Notes: generated by a model not told the origin, from the sequence alone. 64,000 nucleotides of DNA from Ephydatia muelleri (GCA_013339895.1 JABACO010000003.1:15788634-15852633), one strand, 5' to 3'; counted from the first letter of the stretch, positions 41,985 through 55,218 are shown. Program-made: numbers and translations.

Positions 41985-43865
41985 TTGCCTGTGTGTGTAT
42001 GTGATGTGTGCCTCTGTGTGAGATGTGTGCCACTGTGTATGTGTGCCTGTGTGTTGATGTGTGCCTGTGTCAATGTGTGCCTCTGTGTAATATGTAGCCT
42101 TAGTGATGAGTGCCTCTGTGTGATATGCGCCTCTGTTTATGATACATGTGTCCCTGTGTGTAATGTGTGCCAATATGTGTAGCCTACGTGTGATGTACAC
42201 ATGCCTCTGTGTGATGTGTTCCTGTGTGTGATTTGTGATGTACACGTGCCTCTGTGTGATGTGTCCCTCTGCTCTGTGCGTGATGTATGCCTCTGAGTAA
42301 TGTGCACTTGCCTCTGTGTGATGTATTGCTGTGTGATGAGTGCCCGTGTGTGATGTTTGCCTCTCTGTAATGTGTAGTCTTAGTGATGAGTGCCTGTGTG
42401 ATGTGTTCCTCTGTTTATGATGTGTCCTTGTGTGTGATGTGTGCCAATGTGTAACGTGTGTGATGTGTGCCTGTGTGTGATGTGTGGCTGTGTGTGATGT
42501 GTGCCTCTGTGTGTGATGTGTGCCTCTGTGTGTGATATGTGCCTGTGTGTGTGATGTGTGCCTGTGTGTGATGTGTGCCTATATGATGTGTGCTTGTGCC
42601 TGTGTGAGATGTGTGATGTGTGCCTGTGTGATGTGTGCCTATGTGCAATGTGTGCCTGTGTGTGATGTGGCTGTGTGTGATGTATGCCTGCGTGTGATGT
42701 GTGCCTGTGTGTGATATACACATGCCTCTGTGTGATGTGTGCCTCTGTGTGATGTGTGCCTATGTGTGATGTGTGCCTGTGTGTAATGTGTGCCAATATG
42801 TGTAACCTGTGTGTGATGTGTGCCTGTGTGTGATATGTGCCTATGTGTCATTTGTGCCTGTAGCCTTAGTGATGTGTGCCTATATGTGATGTGTGTCTAT
42901 GTGTGATGTATGGCTGTGTGCTATGTGTGTCTGTGTGCATACCTCTGTGTGATGTGAGCCTGTCTGTAATGTGTGCCAATATGTGTAACTTGTGTGTGAT
43001 ATGTGCCTGTGTGAGTGTGCATGTGTGTGATGTGTGCATGTGTGTGATGTGTGCCTCTGTGATATGTAGCCTTCGTGATGAGTGTCTGTGTCTGTGTGTG
43101 ACATGAGCCTGTGTGATGTGTGCCTGTGTGATGTGTGCCTCTGTGTGTGCCTGTGTGATGTGTGATTTGTGCCTATGTGTGATGTGTGCCTGTGTGATTT
43201 GTGCCTGTGTGTCATTTGTGCCTGTGCGTGTGTATGCCTGTGTGTGATGTGTGCCTGTTTGTGTGATGTGTGCCTGTGTGTGATGTGTGTCTGTGTGATG
43301 TGTACCTGTGTGATGGTGCTTCTGTGTTATGTGTGCCTGTGTGATGTGTGCCTCTGTGTGTGATGTGTGCCTGTGTGTCATTTGTGCCTATGAGTGATGT
43401 ATGCCTGTGTGTGATGTGTGCCTGTTTGTGTGATGTGTGCCTGTGTGTGATGTGTGCCTGTGTGTGATATGTGTCTGTTGATGTGTGCCTGTGTGATGTG
43501 TGCCTGTATGATGTGTGCCTGTATGATGTGTGCCTTTGTGATGTGGGCCTGTTGGTGTGATGTGTGCCTGTGTGTGATGTGTGTCTGTGTGTGTTTGTAG
43601 CCTTAGTGATGAGTGCCTCTGTGATGTGTGCCACTGTGTGATGTGTGCCTGTGTGATGTGTACCTGTGTGATGGTGCCTCTGTGTTATGTATCCTGTGTG
43701 ATGTGTGCCTCTGTGTGATGTGTGCCTCTGTGTGATGTGTGCCTATGTGTGATATGTGCCTGTGTGATGTGTGCCTATGTGTGATGTATGCCTTGTGTGA
43801 TGTGTGCCTGTGTGTGATGTGTGCCAGTTTGTGTGACGTGTGTGTGGCTGTGTGCAACATTATAG
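41985..43865. repeat. 1.9-kb minisatellite of TGTGTGATGTGTGCCTG units
   Basis: A 17-20-bp unit (GATGTGTGCCTGTGTGT with variants) is repeated about 100 times with blocks of higher-order variants (CCTTAGTGATGAGTGCCTC recurs about five times). His/Thr-rich peptides on the minus strand and Cys/Val-rich peptides on the plus strand are satellite artefacts. Confidence 0.95.
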
Positions 43866-44206
43866 AAGTACTTCGTTCATTCTTTAAATGTGTAGGGATA
43901 AAGGATTATGTCTTCCATCCTCACTCAAACTAAAACTGATTCCATGTACATGTTGTATGTTCTGCATTCTTGTATTGGACCTTAATGAATCAATTTCAAG
44001 GCTGATAAAAGATTTAAATCGCACATACATGTACTGGACTGTTACCTCATTGCCATGGCAACACATCGCATACCAATAACAAGCGGTATAAGCTCGCTAA
44101 TTGCAATTGATTGACAGTTGCTGGTTAATTCAACTATAACTGTCCCTTGACCAATTCACGTGACTATTAATATTAGGTTTTTGGCGGGGAAACAGTGGTG
44201 TAGCCG

Positions 44207-44476
44207 ATGGATGTTACCTATTTTATCGCAACCTATTTTGGCGCCAAAGTACAACGTGCATCAGCGCAGCAAAGAGCACGATATGGTAAGCGTTTCGCTA
44301 TCGGCCTTTGTCCTCCTCTATAGCAACTTTCAGGTTCAAAGATTGGCGTGGAAGTTATGGATCCGAATAAACTTGTTGATTCGCCACATACTGACATGAG
44401 TGCTGCGTAAGTGCCATTTTTGGGGTGTCGAAGATATCACAACCACTTTTCTTCCATCTACAGGAATAGGTTGTAA
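44207..44476 (+). CDS. Candidate small three-exon gene, 54 residues
   Basis: Exons 44207-44285, 44334-44406 and 44464-44476 are separated by short introns (48 and 57 bases) with good GTAAG donors and TTTCAG/CTACAG acceptors, and the phases agree. The product starts MDVTYFIATYFGAKVQRASA and contains GVEVMDPNKLVDSPHTDMSA. No family is recognised. Support rests only on splice signals and phase, and a decayed transposon gene is possible. Confidence 0.3.
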
Positions 44477-44479
44477 CGC

Positions 44480-46126
44480 GAACACATATTAGTAGGTGTA
44501 ACGTATTATTGGTACGTTATTTAATTGTATTTCCTCTACCCAGCCACCTTTATTTTTTTTGGCTTTGGAACGCAATGAGGTATGTTTTTTTCTCATCTGT
44601 GACTTTTTACACAAGATGAACGTTTGATGACGTGAGTGGCTCCACGTTTGTGCCAGTGTCATCGCGCGCAGATTGTCAATACCGGCGCAAATGTGTAAGC
44701 AAGTACTTCTGTGGTTCATGCATTCATGATTGATGCTACACATAATTATCTTTCAACAGAACGGAATTCGGCTTTTTGCCTAATGTGGAGACCAATTAAG
44801 CAAAACTGACACTTGCTCTTCCTTTTTATATGCATTTGTATTTGTGTATGGTTTTTTGAAGAACTAACCCTGAGAAAAGTGAATGGGATGGTGCACGTAT
44901 ACGTTAAAGCTGCATGGATAGAAAGTAGAAGCGGTACCGCTGTAGTACCGGTAGCCAGAAATCCAACTTTACGTACCGACGGTATACGATGCGGTAAAAA
45001 GCGAACCGCCTTTAACCGTGGATTTCCCGGACTGACGGATTATAACGTTTAAAGACGTGACAGAGCGACGGAGGGGAAGGACGTTGCCGTCCACTCTCCG
45101 TCCACAGACGGACCGTTGGTATTGATATCAACGGTATCCGCCTACATCTGAGTGACGGGTAAGGTCACGTGATGAGACGTTACCGTCTCAATGTAATGGT
45201 TTCGCTGTGGTTGGTTGTCATGCCCAGGCACTCCTGTGTTCTATAAGTGGCAAACTCCTCTGTGTAATCGCCACCTCCGTCTTTGCAACATATAATCCCA
45301 ATTAGTGCCCACTCTTACAAGGGGTCAGTACATATTGGTCAACATAAAAAAAAACAACCAGGTCTGGGCACGGCTGACTGACGATAGAGTGGCACGTGAT
45401 GATCGTGGTAAGCACATTGAATGTGGGGTGTATCTCCACAGGGAAAACTTTCGCAGTCCCAGACTTGGGAATACTTTGGGTTTTTATTGCTTCCCATGTT
45501 TAACTGATTCCCATTACTGGGTTTTTAAAGGTGAGGAGCAGGAATCGAACCAGGGTACAATGATCTCATAAGCAGAGACAAAACGCTACAAGCCACTAAT
45601 ACAATTGTTGGGAAAAGCATTGATTAGAGAAGTATCAAGGCATATAACAATCATGTGTCACAAAAAAATTATTTTTAAAAGAAATACTCATTTAAGTTTG
45701 CGCGTTATGTATATGGACATCAATACTGTACATATTCATAGCAATGCATTCATGTATTCACATTGCTCTGCATGTCCAAGAAGAGGCCATACTTGTTTTG
45801 AATCATCTGAATGATACCGTATATGAGGTTTTTAACATAAGCTACCACAAGGTGACTGATTATTTAAATTAACATAATGAAATAATACTGAATAACATTA
45901 AACATTGAGATTATATGCTGGTTAGATGTTGCTATGCATTTTTTTACCTTGTAGTGAAATTTAGCTTGCAAATGCACGCGTATAATAAATCATCTGCAAT
46001 CTTTAAGAGCAATTACCTATACTTGTTTGACGAGTTCAAAGCATATGACTTTGATATACTAAAACAAAAATATAACAAAGCATCATGCAAACAACAAAAT
46101 CATTATTTACAGAGCATCCAGAGAAT
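44480..46126. other. No gene recognised
   Basis: Contains several imperfect palindromes rich in GGTACC and ACCGGT words (44930-45210) and AT-rich unique sequence. A frame at 45305-45571 shows no domain. It may include the end of the Tnp2-like transposon. Confidence 0.3.
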
Positions 46127-48739
46127 CTATTGAATCCAAAACTTGCCAGACCACTGACCAGTTACTGGTCCTAAAATGGATGACCAGTGCACTTTTTCTG
46201 CATATCTTACTCTTTTGTATTTTCTTTCAGAAATGTTAGCAGTGTCTCTTTCATAGAAGTAAACCTGACAGGTTTTTTGAATTCTATCAACTGACTGAAT
46301 GTGTGCAAGATACACATCACTACCAATACCCTTCACTGAAATCATGTAACCTTCCTCTGGGTAATGAGGAACAATAACATCGTTCTTGTCCAGTGGAATT
46401 ATTGGTCTCAGGTAGTCAATAACGATATATTTGGATGGATTGTATAACATATCTGGGTCAGGGTACAACATAACCTTTCTTAAGATGGCCGTTGATCTGA
46501 GTACGATTACTGTTGAGGTTGGTTCCACATAAGGATTGTCACTGTAACTGTGATACATTGGGTCCCCTGATGAATCAGCAGCATGAGAGTACACTTCTCC
46601 TGTGACAAATGATTGATACTTGTCACTGAGTTTAGTAGAAAAGATAGATGATATCTTTAAAATAATCATATCATCCAAACTGTCATCTTGTGCAAGGATA
46701 CATTCATTTACTCGATATAGTGTACCTCTATAACCATGGGTTGGTACAGATATTTAGTTGCATGAAGGCAAGCAGTTTCTTTTTGTTGTTCGCTTGTAGG
46801 ATATTGACACAAAACTTCTTTACTTTCCCATGCCGATAAAAGTACATAGTGCTGTCCTCCAACTAGCACATCAGGTGCCTCTGGAAATTGTTGGGCTACA
46901 TATTCTGCTTGTGAAAGGCTCTTTGCATGCAGCTACATGTATAAGAGAAAATTAAAATGTAACATTGTAATGAAGATATATAGAGCCTCCAGAAAAGGGA
47001 GGTCCTGATTGTATTTACTGTAATGTGTGTATAATCATAATAATTATGTGTTTGCTTATTTTATCACAGATACATAAGATCGACTTGAAAAGACATACCT
47101 GGGAATCTGATTCACAGCTCATTTGGATTGGTGTTTGAAGGACAGAACCACCAGACTTAAACTTCAGAAATTCTCGCCTGCATTCAGCCAGTGCAAATGT
47201 TAATTCTAAGTTCCTATTATTTGATGAACGCAAAACATATCCTTTCACAGCCCTTTCAAAAGAATAGCACCAATAGTTGTCCGGGCTTGAAAAGCGTTCT
47301 ATTTCTTCAGGCATATGTATCAAGCTGTGAAGTGTTATCACACAGCTTGTGATGCCTTCAACCTCTTCAGTTAAAATATTGTGCTTGGTGATAAGATTAC
47401 GTAACAAGTCAATGTCATCTTTTGTCCAACCAGATCGTCCTACATTATAAACCATCTCTGTGATACGGACAATGAGCACCCACACATGATATTCATGGTC
47501 TGGTAAAATTCCTCTTAAGATGTATTCAGAGGCAGGATAGCAGAACTTTTGGAACTCCTCAGCTTTTCAGAAGCCTAGTCTTTTAGTTATGTTTGTAGGA
47601 ATCCTTCCATTCCTTAACTCTGCATGAATAACATGACAGTGATTTAAAAACAGGAATTAAATACAAGTACATGACTACATGTACGTATAAAAGACTTTGT
47701 GATGACAGGATTATCCCAATGGTTTGATTATATTATATTTTAGAGTTTTTTTTTGTACCAATACACCAATGCGAAACATGGTATTAAGTACAGCTCTCAA
47801 TTACTCATACCTGATGTCCATGGCACTGCTTCTAACCTTTTCTCGATGACTTGTTTGCTTATCAAATCCATGTCTAAATACCTACAACATTAAGTGGGAC
47901 GTTGTGCATTGCATCAAACACTAGATCTCTCAAAATGTTAAAACCATATGCTGCATGAAGTCGATGTAAGATTGATGTTCCAGTAAATCCTGTACTTTTG
48001 GCCTTAGATTTACGAAATGATGGCCTCTCTTCTACTTCAATATAGTTCATGGTATCAATAATCTCTCCTAAGTCTTTGGTAGCAAATGGATATCTAGCAT
48101 GATACCTGTAATCCACATAGTAGTAGTGCGTGGAAGTAGGACCTTGTATGCCTAAATGCAATCCGTTAATTATAAATGGAACACTTTTCAATTAATGTAA
48201 CAGTACCTTCCAGATTGCATTGCCTGCATGGACGAATTCCTCCTTGAATGAACTTACCTACTTCAGACTGTGCTGGATAATCTCCTGTCCATAGAGAAGC
48301 ATACACCTGATAAGTGCTTTTCCAGAGGGAATCCCTGCCACCTCAGCAGCATAATCAACCTCAATGCCTGTCACAGTGCAAAAAGTTAGATATACGATAC
48401 GGTATATTTTGAGAATACGCCAAAATATACGCCTGAGTACTATATTGAAATATAAGACGGCGTTTATTCAAGAATCCGCAAGTGTTAAATACGTCACTGT
48501 TTATATAGGCACAATTAAGTGTACAAAATATACCCCCGTAAGTATATTTATATCATACCACCGTGTATATTCAAGTTTCACAAATTCTGTGTGTATATTT
48601 GTCTGCGAGTTATCAATTCCTGTATAAGCGTTCATAAGCATCTAATTACTAAGGAGCTGGCGCTTGCCTTTAGTACTTAGCATGCGACAGTCAGTACAAA
48701 CCGAACATGACACGCTCAATGCCTAAGTCGGAATTCGAT

Positions 48740-49085
48740 ACTGATGGACATCTGCCTGTGTGTATATGTGTATATGGACATCTGTCTGTGTGGGACATCT
48801 AGATCTGTCTGTGTGGGACATCTGTCTGTGTGTGTGTGTGTCTGTGCATATGAGTGTGTGTGGACATCTGTCTGTGTATACGTGTGTGTGGACATCTGTC
48901 TGTATGCGTGTGTGCATGTGGACATCTGTCTGTATACGTGTGTGTGGACATCTGTCTGTATGCGTGTGTGTGGTCATCGACCTGTCATGTGTGTACGTGC
49001 GACTGTGCATGTGTCCGTCTGTGTGTTGTGTGTTTATGCGTGTGCGTGGACATGTGTGTCCGCGAGTGTGTGGACATGTACGTGC
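48740..49085. repeat. ~30-bp minisatellite of GGACATCTGTCTGTATGCGT units
   Basis: About ten imperfect units mixing GGACATCTGTCTG and GTGTGTG. It lies in intron 2 of the Tnp2-like gene. Confidence 0.85.
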
Positions 49086-49198
49086 AAGTGTGTGTCATTA
49101 CAATTTTGAAATGTTAATGTGTACCATTTTTATTCTTACCATTATTGTTCAATTTGAAATGGATGTACAGTACATAATGATATGGAAAGTATGGTATA

Positions 49199-49932
49199 GA
49201 GGTTGTGCAATAGCGTCATCAATCAATAGCAACCTTTGCTAAGCGCCATTTTGAGTGTCAAAAGCACACACGTGTCTATCCGTAATAGAGTGATTGGAGG
49301 TTCCTGACTAACCGTTTGAGCCATTTCGTGTGATTAAATGCAGCTAGAAAGTACGGCCAAATACTCTGAGTATTACTATTAGCTTCATGACACTGCCAAA
49401 CAGCGTTACAAGGTAAAATTGGAGCTGGTTGGTGCGCTTGAAGACCCGTATGTTGCGTATGAGAGATTGTTAGTGTAGATTGGAATAATTGGCCTCAGGT
49501 TCCGATAGCTGTAGCAAAGACTCTACAGCATCAATTTATTTTTTTTTACCAACTTCCTTTTTATCACCTCCAATGTTCTGTGGAATCTGTTCATATCATG
49601 CACACGCTTCCTCTTCAAAGGGCTCTTCATGTGCTCGAATAAGGAAGGAACATAATCAGGGGATAGGAGGTTGTTGCTCTATTCCCCCGAAACGAAGTGT
49701 ACGCTACATATCCACGAGTACTCATTTGGAATCCAATCTTTGCGCCGGCCCCACTGCTGCTATCCACTGGGACTTACGTTCTTCATCTTGAGGAAAATGA
49801 ACGCCCGAACCTTTAATGAAACGATTACTGCATCCAACTGCACAACAAGCTATGCCCATACAATTGCTTTTGACACTCAAAATGGCGGTTAACACAAACA
49901 ACGTCACTTCGCTCCGCCCATTGCACAACCTC
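49199..49932 (-). mobile_element. THAP-domain mini-element with TA duplication
   Basis: Inverted ends GAGGTTGTGCAAT match exactly, and a second inverted block CGCCATTTTGAGTGTCAAAA lies about 45 bases further in on both sides. TA flanks each end. It contains only a THAP-type zinc finger. THAP fingers occur in P, Kolobok and ISL2EU/IS4EU transposases; a TA duplication would suit the last, from memory. Confidence 0.6.
49540..49855 (-). pseudogene. THAP zinc finger remnant
   Basis: Starts MGIACCAVGCSNRFIKGSGV with HFPQDEERKSQWIAAV (Cys pair and the invariant Trp). After a +1 shift it continues WIPNEYSWICSVHFVSGE (the C..HF pair), then a TAG, then LLSPDYVPSLF, the position of the AVPTIF-like end of the fold, and a basic tail. 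All C2CH residues are visible across the lesions. Binds DNA in intact relatives. One frameshift and one stop make it non-functional. Confidence 0.6.
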
Positions 49933-50140
49933 TATTGTTTTTTACAATTTCACGCAGGCTTGTAAATGTTGTAACATTGAAGATTTCTGCCAGTTCAAGA
50001 AATAGGTGATAGTCTTACTTGTCAATAGGTTAGTGCTGTTATCGTTGTTATTTACTATTTATAACCAAATTTTAAAGTGCACCAATTAGAGTATGCCATT
50101 GCACGTGATGGCTAATTTTGGCGGGTTCCTGTGTGAGTGC

Positions 50141-50858
50141 ATGGCCTGGAAAGGTACGTGACTTTGCTTATCACGTTTGTGTTATTTTGAGGATGTATTT
50201 GTGATGTAGTACATCAGCCTCATCAACCTGCTGAAAGCAAGCCTAGTATACGGTAAGCGACTCTGAACAATTTGTGTGCAATGCACTTTATTGGGGTTGG
50301 TCTCCGGTTATTACAAGCGGCCGATTCTGCTGAGGTAAGTTACACAGTGGCAAGTATGACCATTTCAATTGATGCCAAATGTTATTGTTCTCGTCTTTAT
50401 CAGGTCACATAGTACGTGGGGACCGCTGTCTCAAGGACTATGGGTTTCGGCTATCACAAGCGCGGGTCGATTCTGCTGAGGTAAGTACGCGATGGCTTTG
50501 CTAACTTCATTTTGCTTTTCTGCAGCGTTTCTATTCGAACTGGTAAGTATGCTGGGGGCACTAAAATGTATTTTTCTTTTGTACGCATTTGGTTAGTCAG
50601 CACCAACAAGTCCATCACTAGAGGTAAGTATGGCCATTTCAATTGGCGCCAAATGTTATTATATTCTCGTCTTTATCAGGTCACACTAAGTTAGTACTTA
50701 GGAACCGCTGTCTTAAGGCACTATGGTGTTTGAATATTTGTATTTGGTGTTGTACCACTTATATGTGCGAAGAAAAGTTTAAGCAGATGCAAAGGGGGAG
50801 TGGGGATGGGGGGCGCGGAGGACTGGTTTACGGAAGGTCAAAGCCCAAATTACGATAG
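50141..50858 (+). CDS. Candidate five-exon small gene, 92 residues
   Basis: Exons 50141-50153, 50210-50252, 50526-50542, 50597-50623 and 50680-50858 join in phase, each with GT(A/G)(A/C)G donors and CAG/TAG acceptors, from MAWK to a stop at 50858. The product is basic and Cys-rich in the last exon (CLKALWCLNICIWCCTTYMC). It lies on the opposite strand in intron 2 of the Tnp2-like gene. Exon 5 and its acceptor are partly duplicated at 50400-50480, where the copy hits a stop at once. No family recognised. The multi-exon phase agreement is the only support. Confidence 0.3.
50350..50730. repeat. Direct duplication, ~270 bp apart
   Basis: TAAGTATGACCATTTCAATT...CTCGTCTTTATCAGGTCACA at 50354-50450 recurs at 50622-50726. 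A preceding CGATTCTGCTGAGGTAAGT block also occurs twice (50318 and 50467). Confidence 0.75.
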
Positions 50859-51763
50859 TGCGCGGTTCACCAAACCGTGTAACATTAATGAAATTCAAAG
50901 GTTTGCTAAGATACCAGAAACCGCACGTGACTGACAATATTTCAATATACGCATTTGCTTATAATGTTCAATACGCAGACAGCTTATATTGCTGCTTGTA
51001 TTCGAATATACGTTATAATATACAGTGTCGCATAACAAACTTTTTGCACTGTGTGTAATGCCATATTTTTAAATTCATTTGGAATTTCAAGAGCACCTTA
51101 CCATTAATAAAAAGATCTAGCACCTCTGTCACCAGCGGTTCCAGAAATGGGTCTAAAGAAACAGGACACTTGTTTGGTAGAAGATAGCTTGGTACAAACC
51201 CACAAACATAAACTTCATCAACTTTAGAACGGTCACTTTTTCTCATAGTTGCAATTGATACTTCAATAGACCTTAATTGGATTTTGTGAATGAAATGCAT
51301 AATCATGTTTGTATTAAGATATACATGAAATTTACCACAGCTGTGTTTTGAAGATGTAGAAAATGGCTGCCACCCATCCCAATGACCTATCAATGCAATG
51401 TTACGTGGGTCCCCTCTTGTTGACTTCAGAAGATGGTCAAAGCAGTTGTAGCAATTAGGAGACTCTATTGATACTGTACCATTAGCATTCATGTTCTGCT
51501 TGGACACTTCATTCATATATTTGCTACTCACTACATGCTTGCAAAATGGACAGAGGGCAGGGAGATGCCACAGAACAGTAGGGTCCCAAAACCATGCATA
51601 TTCTGCAAATCTCGAACCATCCCAAATCTTGCACTTTTTGAAATTTTTATGTTCTGCCTTGAGCCAATGTTCTTTTTCTCTCCAATGGGCAGTGATCTTC
51701 TTACAAAACATAGCATCCTGGCACCATCTTTTGATCTTATCAGAAAGGCATAAATAGTAGTTA

Positions 51764-51901
51764 TGTAATATATTGTGTGTGTGGGTCAATTGTAATATGT
51801 TAGCGCATGCGCGGAAAAACAATGATCACTTTTTGAGTCAGTCACGCAGCGAGATGTTCACCTCTCTTGTAGCGGCTTAAACGAGTGGCTCAGACACTAC
51901 A
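51764..51901 (+). repeat. 5' LTR
   Basis: 138 bp, begins TGTAATATATTGTGTGTGTG, ends CAGACACTACA; identical to 58893-59030. Confidence 0.9.
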
Positions 51902-51949
51902 TTTTTGGCGACGAGGGTAAAGTACAACTCTTTTGTTTGCTGTCACGAA

Positions 51950-54800
51950 ATGGCGGTGAAACACGGGTTTTTGCCGGAGTTCGTGCCAGGGACAGAAGAG
52001 TGGGGGTCATACGTGGAGCGTGCTGAGCACTACTTTGTGGCGAATGGAGTCGACACACAGGAGACTCGACGCGCCGTTCTACTGAGTTCATGTGGAGCGC
52101 CGACGTATCGACTAATACGAAATTTGTCGACACCACTTAAACCAGGTGAGAAAACCTATAAGGAGATTGTAGAGTTAGTGGCTAGCCACCTCCAACCAAA
52201 GCCTTCAGTTATTATGCAGCGGTTCAAATTTAATTCCCGTGTAAGGGGAGAAGGGGAGTCCATTGCGGATTTTGCAGCTGCTTTAAGACAATTGTCAGAA
52301 CATTGTGCATTTGGTGATACTCTGCAGGACGTATTAAGAGACCGTTTAGTTTGCGGGGTGAAGGACGAGCGTATTCAGAGGCGCCTACTAGGAGAGGTTG
52401 AGTTAACATTCGCAAGGGCATTTCAAATAGCCTTAGCAGTGGAATCTGCAAATAAACATGCAATTGAGTTAAAATCCTCTGTGCCTACCACTGTACCCCC
52501 CGTGATCAATGCGGTAGGAAGTAGACCAAAGGATAAGGCTAAAAAAGTAATAGAATGCTACAGATGTGGAGGAAACCATTATGCCTCATCTTGTAGGTTT
52601 AAGGGAGCAATCTGTAGTCAATGTGGGAAACGCGGGCATTTAGCCAAAGTGTGTAGAGGTGTTACTCACAAGAGAGAAGATGCTGTAGAGAAAACTCATA
52701 GAGTAAACGACGAAGAGAATGAGGAAGAGGTTTTACAGACATTGAATGTGTTGGGTTTGCCCAAAGTGCAGCCATTCATAGTACCCATGGAGATTAACGG
52801 GGCTAGAATTGATATGGAACTAGATACGGGTGCTGTTATGACTGTAATCAGCAAAAGAATGTTTGAGGATTTGTGGGGATCGAGTGAAAAGGGAGTGCCA
52901 ACGTTGCATCCTACGGGAACTCGATTAAGCACTTATACAGGAGAGCCGTTATCTATTGCGGGAGTGGCAGAAGTGGTAGTATCATATAAGTCTCAAACAG
53001 CCCGTTTACCGTTGCTAGTAGTGAATGCGAAGGAACCAAACTTATTGGGCCGGAATTGGTTGCAAGTTATTAAGATTGATTGGGGGGAGATTCACAATGT
53101 ATGGGTGAATAAGAACCTGGAAGAGCTGTTGGAGAAGCATAGAGTGTTGTTCCAGGACGAATTGGGAACCTTGAAGGGAGTTTTTGCTAATTTCTCAGTT
53201 GATCCATTGGTTAGTCCAAGGTTTTATAAAGCCCGTTCCGTGCCTTATGTCCTAAAGGATAAGATTGAGGTGGAGATGAGACGTCTAGAGACGTCGGGGG
53301 TGATTCGACCTGTGCCTTTTGCGGATTGGGCAGCACCAATAGTGCCAATAGTGAAAGAGGATGGGACAGTTAGAATATGTGGAGACTATAAGCTAACGGT
53401 GAATCAGGCATCCAAATTGGAATCGTACCCTGTTCCTCGAGTAGAGGACTTATTTGCTTCTTTGTCAGGGGGCCGCTTATTCTCTAAAATTGACTTGACT
53501 AATGCTTATCAACAGATGAGATTTGATGATGCCTCCAAAGCATATACTACTATTAACACGCATAAAGGTCTGTTTGAGTACAACCGATTACCTTTTGGGG
53601 TGGCATCGGCCCCAGCCATGTTTCAGAGGGCTATAGAATGTGTGCTACAGGGTATAGATCACACAGTGGTGTACGTTGATGACATTCTGGTAACGGGTGC
53701 ATCGATAGAGGAATACTTACATACTTTAGACAAGGTTCTAAGTAAACTTGCTGAAAGTGGGTTGCGGCTTAAAAAGGCCAAATGTATATTCATGGCTTCG
53801 TCTGTAGAATATTTGGGTCATCGTATTGATAGTGAAGGGTTGCACCCTACCGATGCCAAGGTTCAGGCAATAAACGAAGCACAATCACCCAAGAATATCA
53901 CAGAATTAAAATCTTTCTTGGGACTGCTTAATTATTATTCCAAGTTTTTGCCAAACCTTGCCTCCAAGCTGTCCTCTTTGTACCAATTGTTGAGAAAACA
54001 GCAGAAATGGAGTTGGACATCTGAACAGGAGCAGGCGTTTGCTGCTGCAAAAAACATGTTGAAGACGTCAGCTCTTTTGGTGCATTATGATAGCCACAAG
54101 CCAATCCTTCTTGCGTGTGATGCTTCACCCTACGGGATAGGGGCAGTACTGTCCCACGAAATGGAGGATGGATCGGAGAGACCTATAGGATTTGTTTCAC
54201 GTACCTTGTCACCTGCTGAAAAGGGTTATTCCCAATTGGATAAGGAAGCTTTGGTTATATACTTTGGTGTTTCCAAATTTCATCAGTACTTGTATGGTCG
54301 TCCTTTTACAATCTTTTCTGACCATAAACCACTTATCTATTTATTTGGAGATCATAGGGGTATACCACCTATGGCCTCATCTAGAATACAGAGGTGGGCT
54401 TTAGCACTTAGCACATACCAATACTCAATCAGATACAAGTCTGGAGCTGAACATGCCAATGCTGATGCCTTCAGCCGTCTGCCCAGCCCACAATTCATTA
54501 GTTGCGTATCCACTCCTGGGGATGTTCTTACCTTGCTTGACTTACTCTCAACTATTCCTATTACGGTTAGCCAAATTAGGGGTTGGACGGACCGAGACCC
54601 AGTTCTGTCGAGAGTTCAAGGATTTGTTAAGAGTGGGTGGCCTGGCGGAAATCTAGGTGATGATTTGAGCTCCTATCAGCAGAGAAAGAATGAGTTGAGT
54701 GTTTTGGATGGTTGTTTGTTGTGGGGAGCTAGAGTTATCATTCCACCACAGGGCAGGCAACAAGTCTTGGCAGCATTGCATGAATCGCACCCAGGGATTA
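51950..54800 (+). CDS. gypsy gag-pol, single frame up to the insertion
   Basis: I take the first ATG at 51950 (MAVKHGFLPEF). Domains in order: a retroviral-type capsid region with RRAVLLSSCGAPTYRLI; two zinc knuckles CYRCGGNHYASSC and CSQCGKRGHLAKVC (52558-52652); aspartic protease with MELDTGAVMTV and LLGRNWL; reverse transcriptase with FSKIDLTNAYQQM, LPFGVASAPAMF and the YVDDILVTG catalytic box (about 53678); RNase H with ACDASPYGIGAVL and FSDHKPL; then the start of the integrase N-terminal domain, ALHESHPGI, where the piggyBac-like element cuts it. Gag and pol are fused in one frame. No stop or shift, which with the identical LTRs indicates a recent insertion. Replication proteins of a retrotransposon; no envelope frame is seen. 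Confidence 0.85.
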
Positions 54801-55218
54801 ACCCTATAACGGCCATAAGCGTATTTATACGCTTAATCATTAGGTAACGGTACGGCCGTAAGCGTATTTTTACGCGCGTCAATATTAAGAACTGTATGAA
54901 TCGTGGCCTAGACAACGCGTTTCTGATCGTGCTTATTGCAATACAAACATGTAGTACAGAGGTTTGTATTTATTCCCAATGGTACTTTAGTCAAAAAACG
55001 TACGTAACGATAGACTTAGGGGTTACCAAAGTATTCACTAAGTTGGCAGGTATTACATAGTGCGGTTTGTTTGTACACGCGAGTTGACAGTCGGCTGTAA
55101 TCTCGGATCTGTTTATCTACATCCCCTACAAGTGCAGGCAGGTAATATACATGTATTCATGCAACACCATAAATATATTCATGCAACACAAAAAAACACC
55201 GCACTAATTCTGTAGGAA

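Larger units (their letters stand above)
41403..45214. mobile_element. Possible composite element with CACAGCGAAACC inverted ends
   Basis: 41405 onward reads CACAGCGAAACCGCTATCCG then GAGACGG. The reverse complement of the sequence ending at about 45213 reads CACAGCGAAACCATTACATT then GAGACGG. Between them lie a 1.9-kb minisatellite and a candidate small gene. There is no transposase and no convincing target duplication. Confidence 0.3.

Noticed and set aside
42000..43865. His/Thr-rich and Cys/Val-rich frames of 60-170 codons
   Set aside because: They follow the 17-20-bp satellite on both strands in several frames and have no splice or start context.
48716..49242. Cys/Val-rich 87-160-codon frames
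   Set aside because: Products of the GGACATCTGTCTG satellite.
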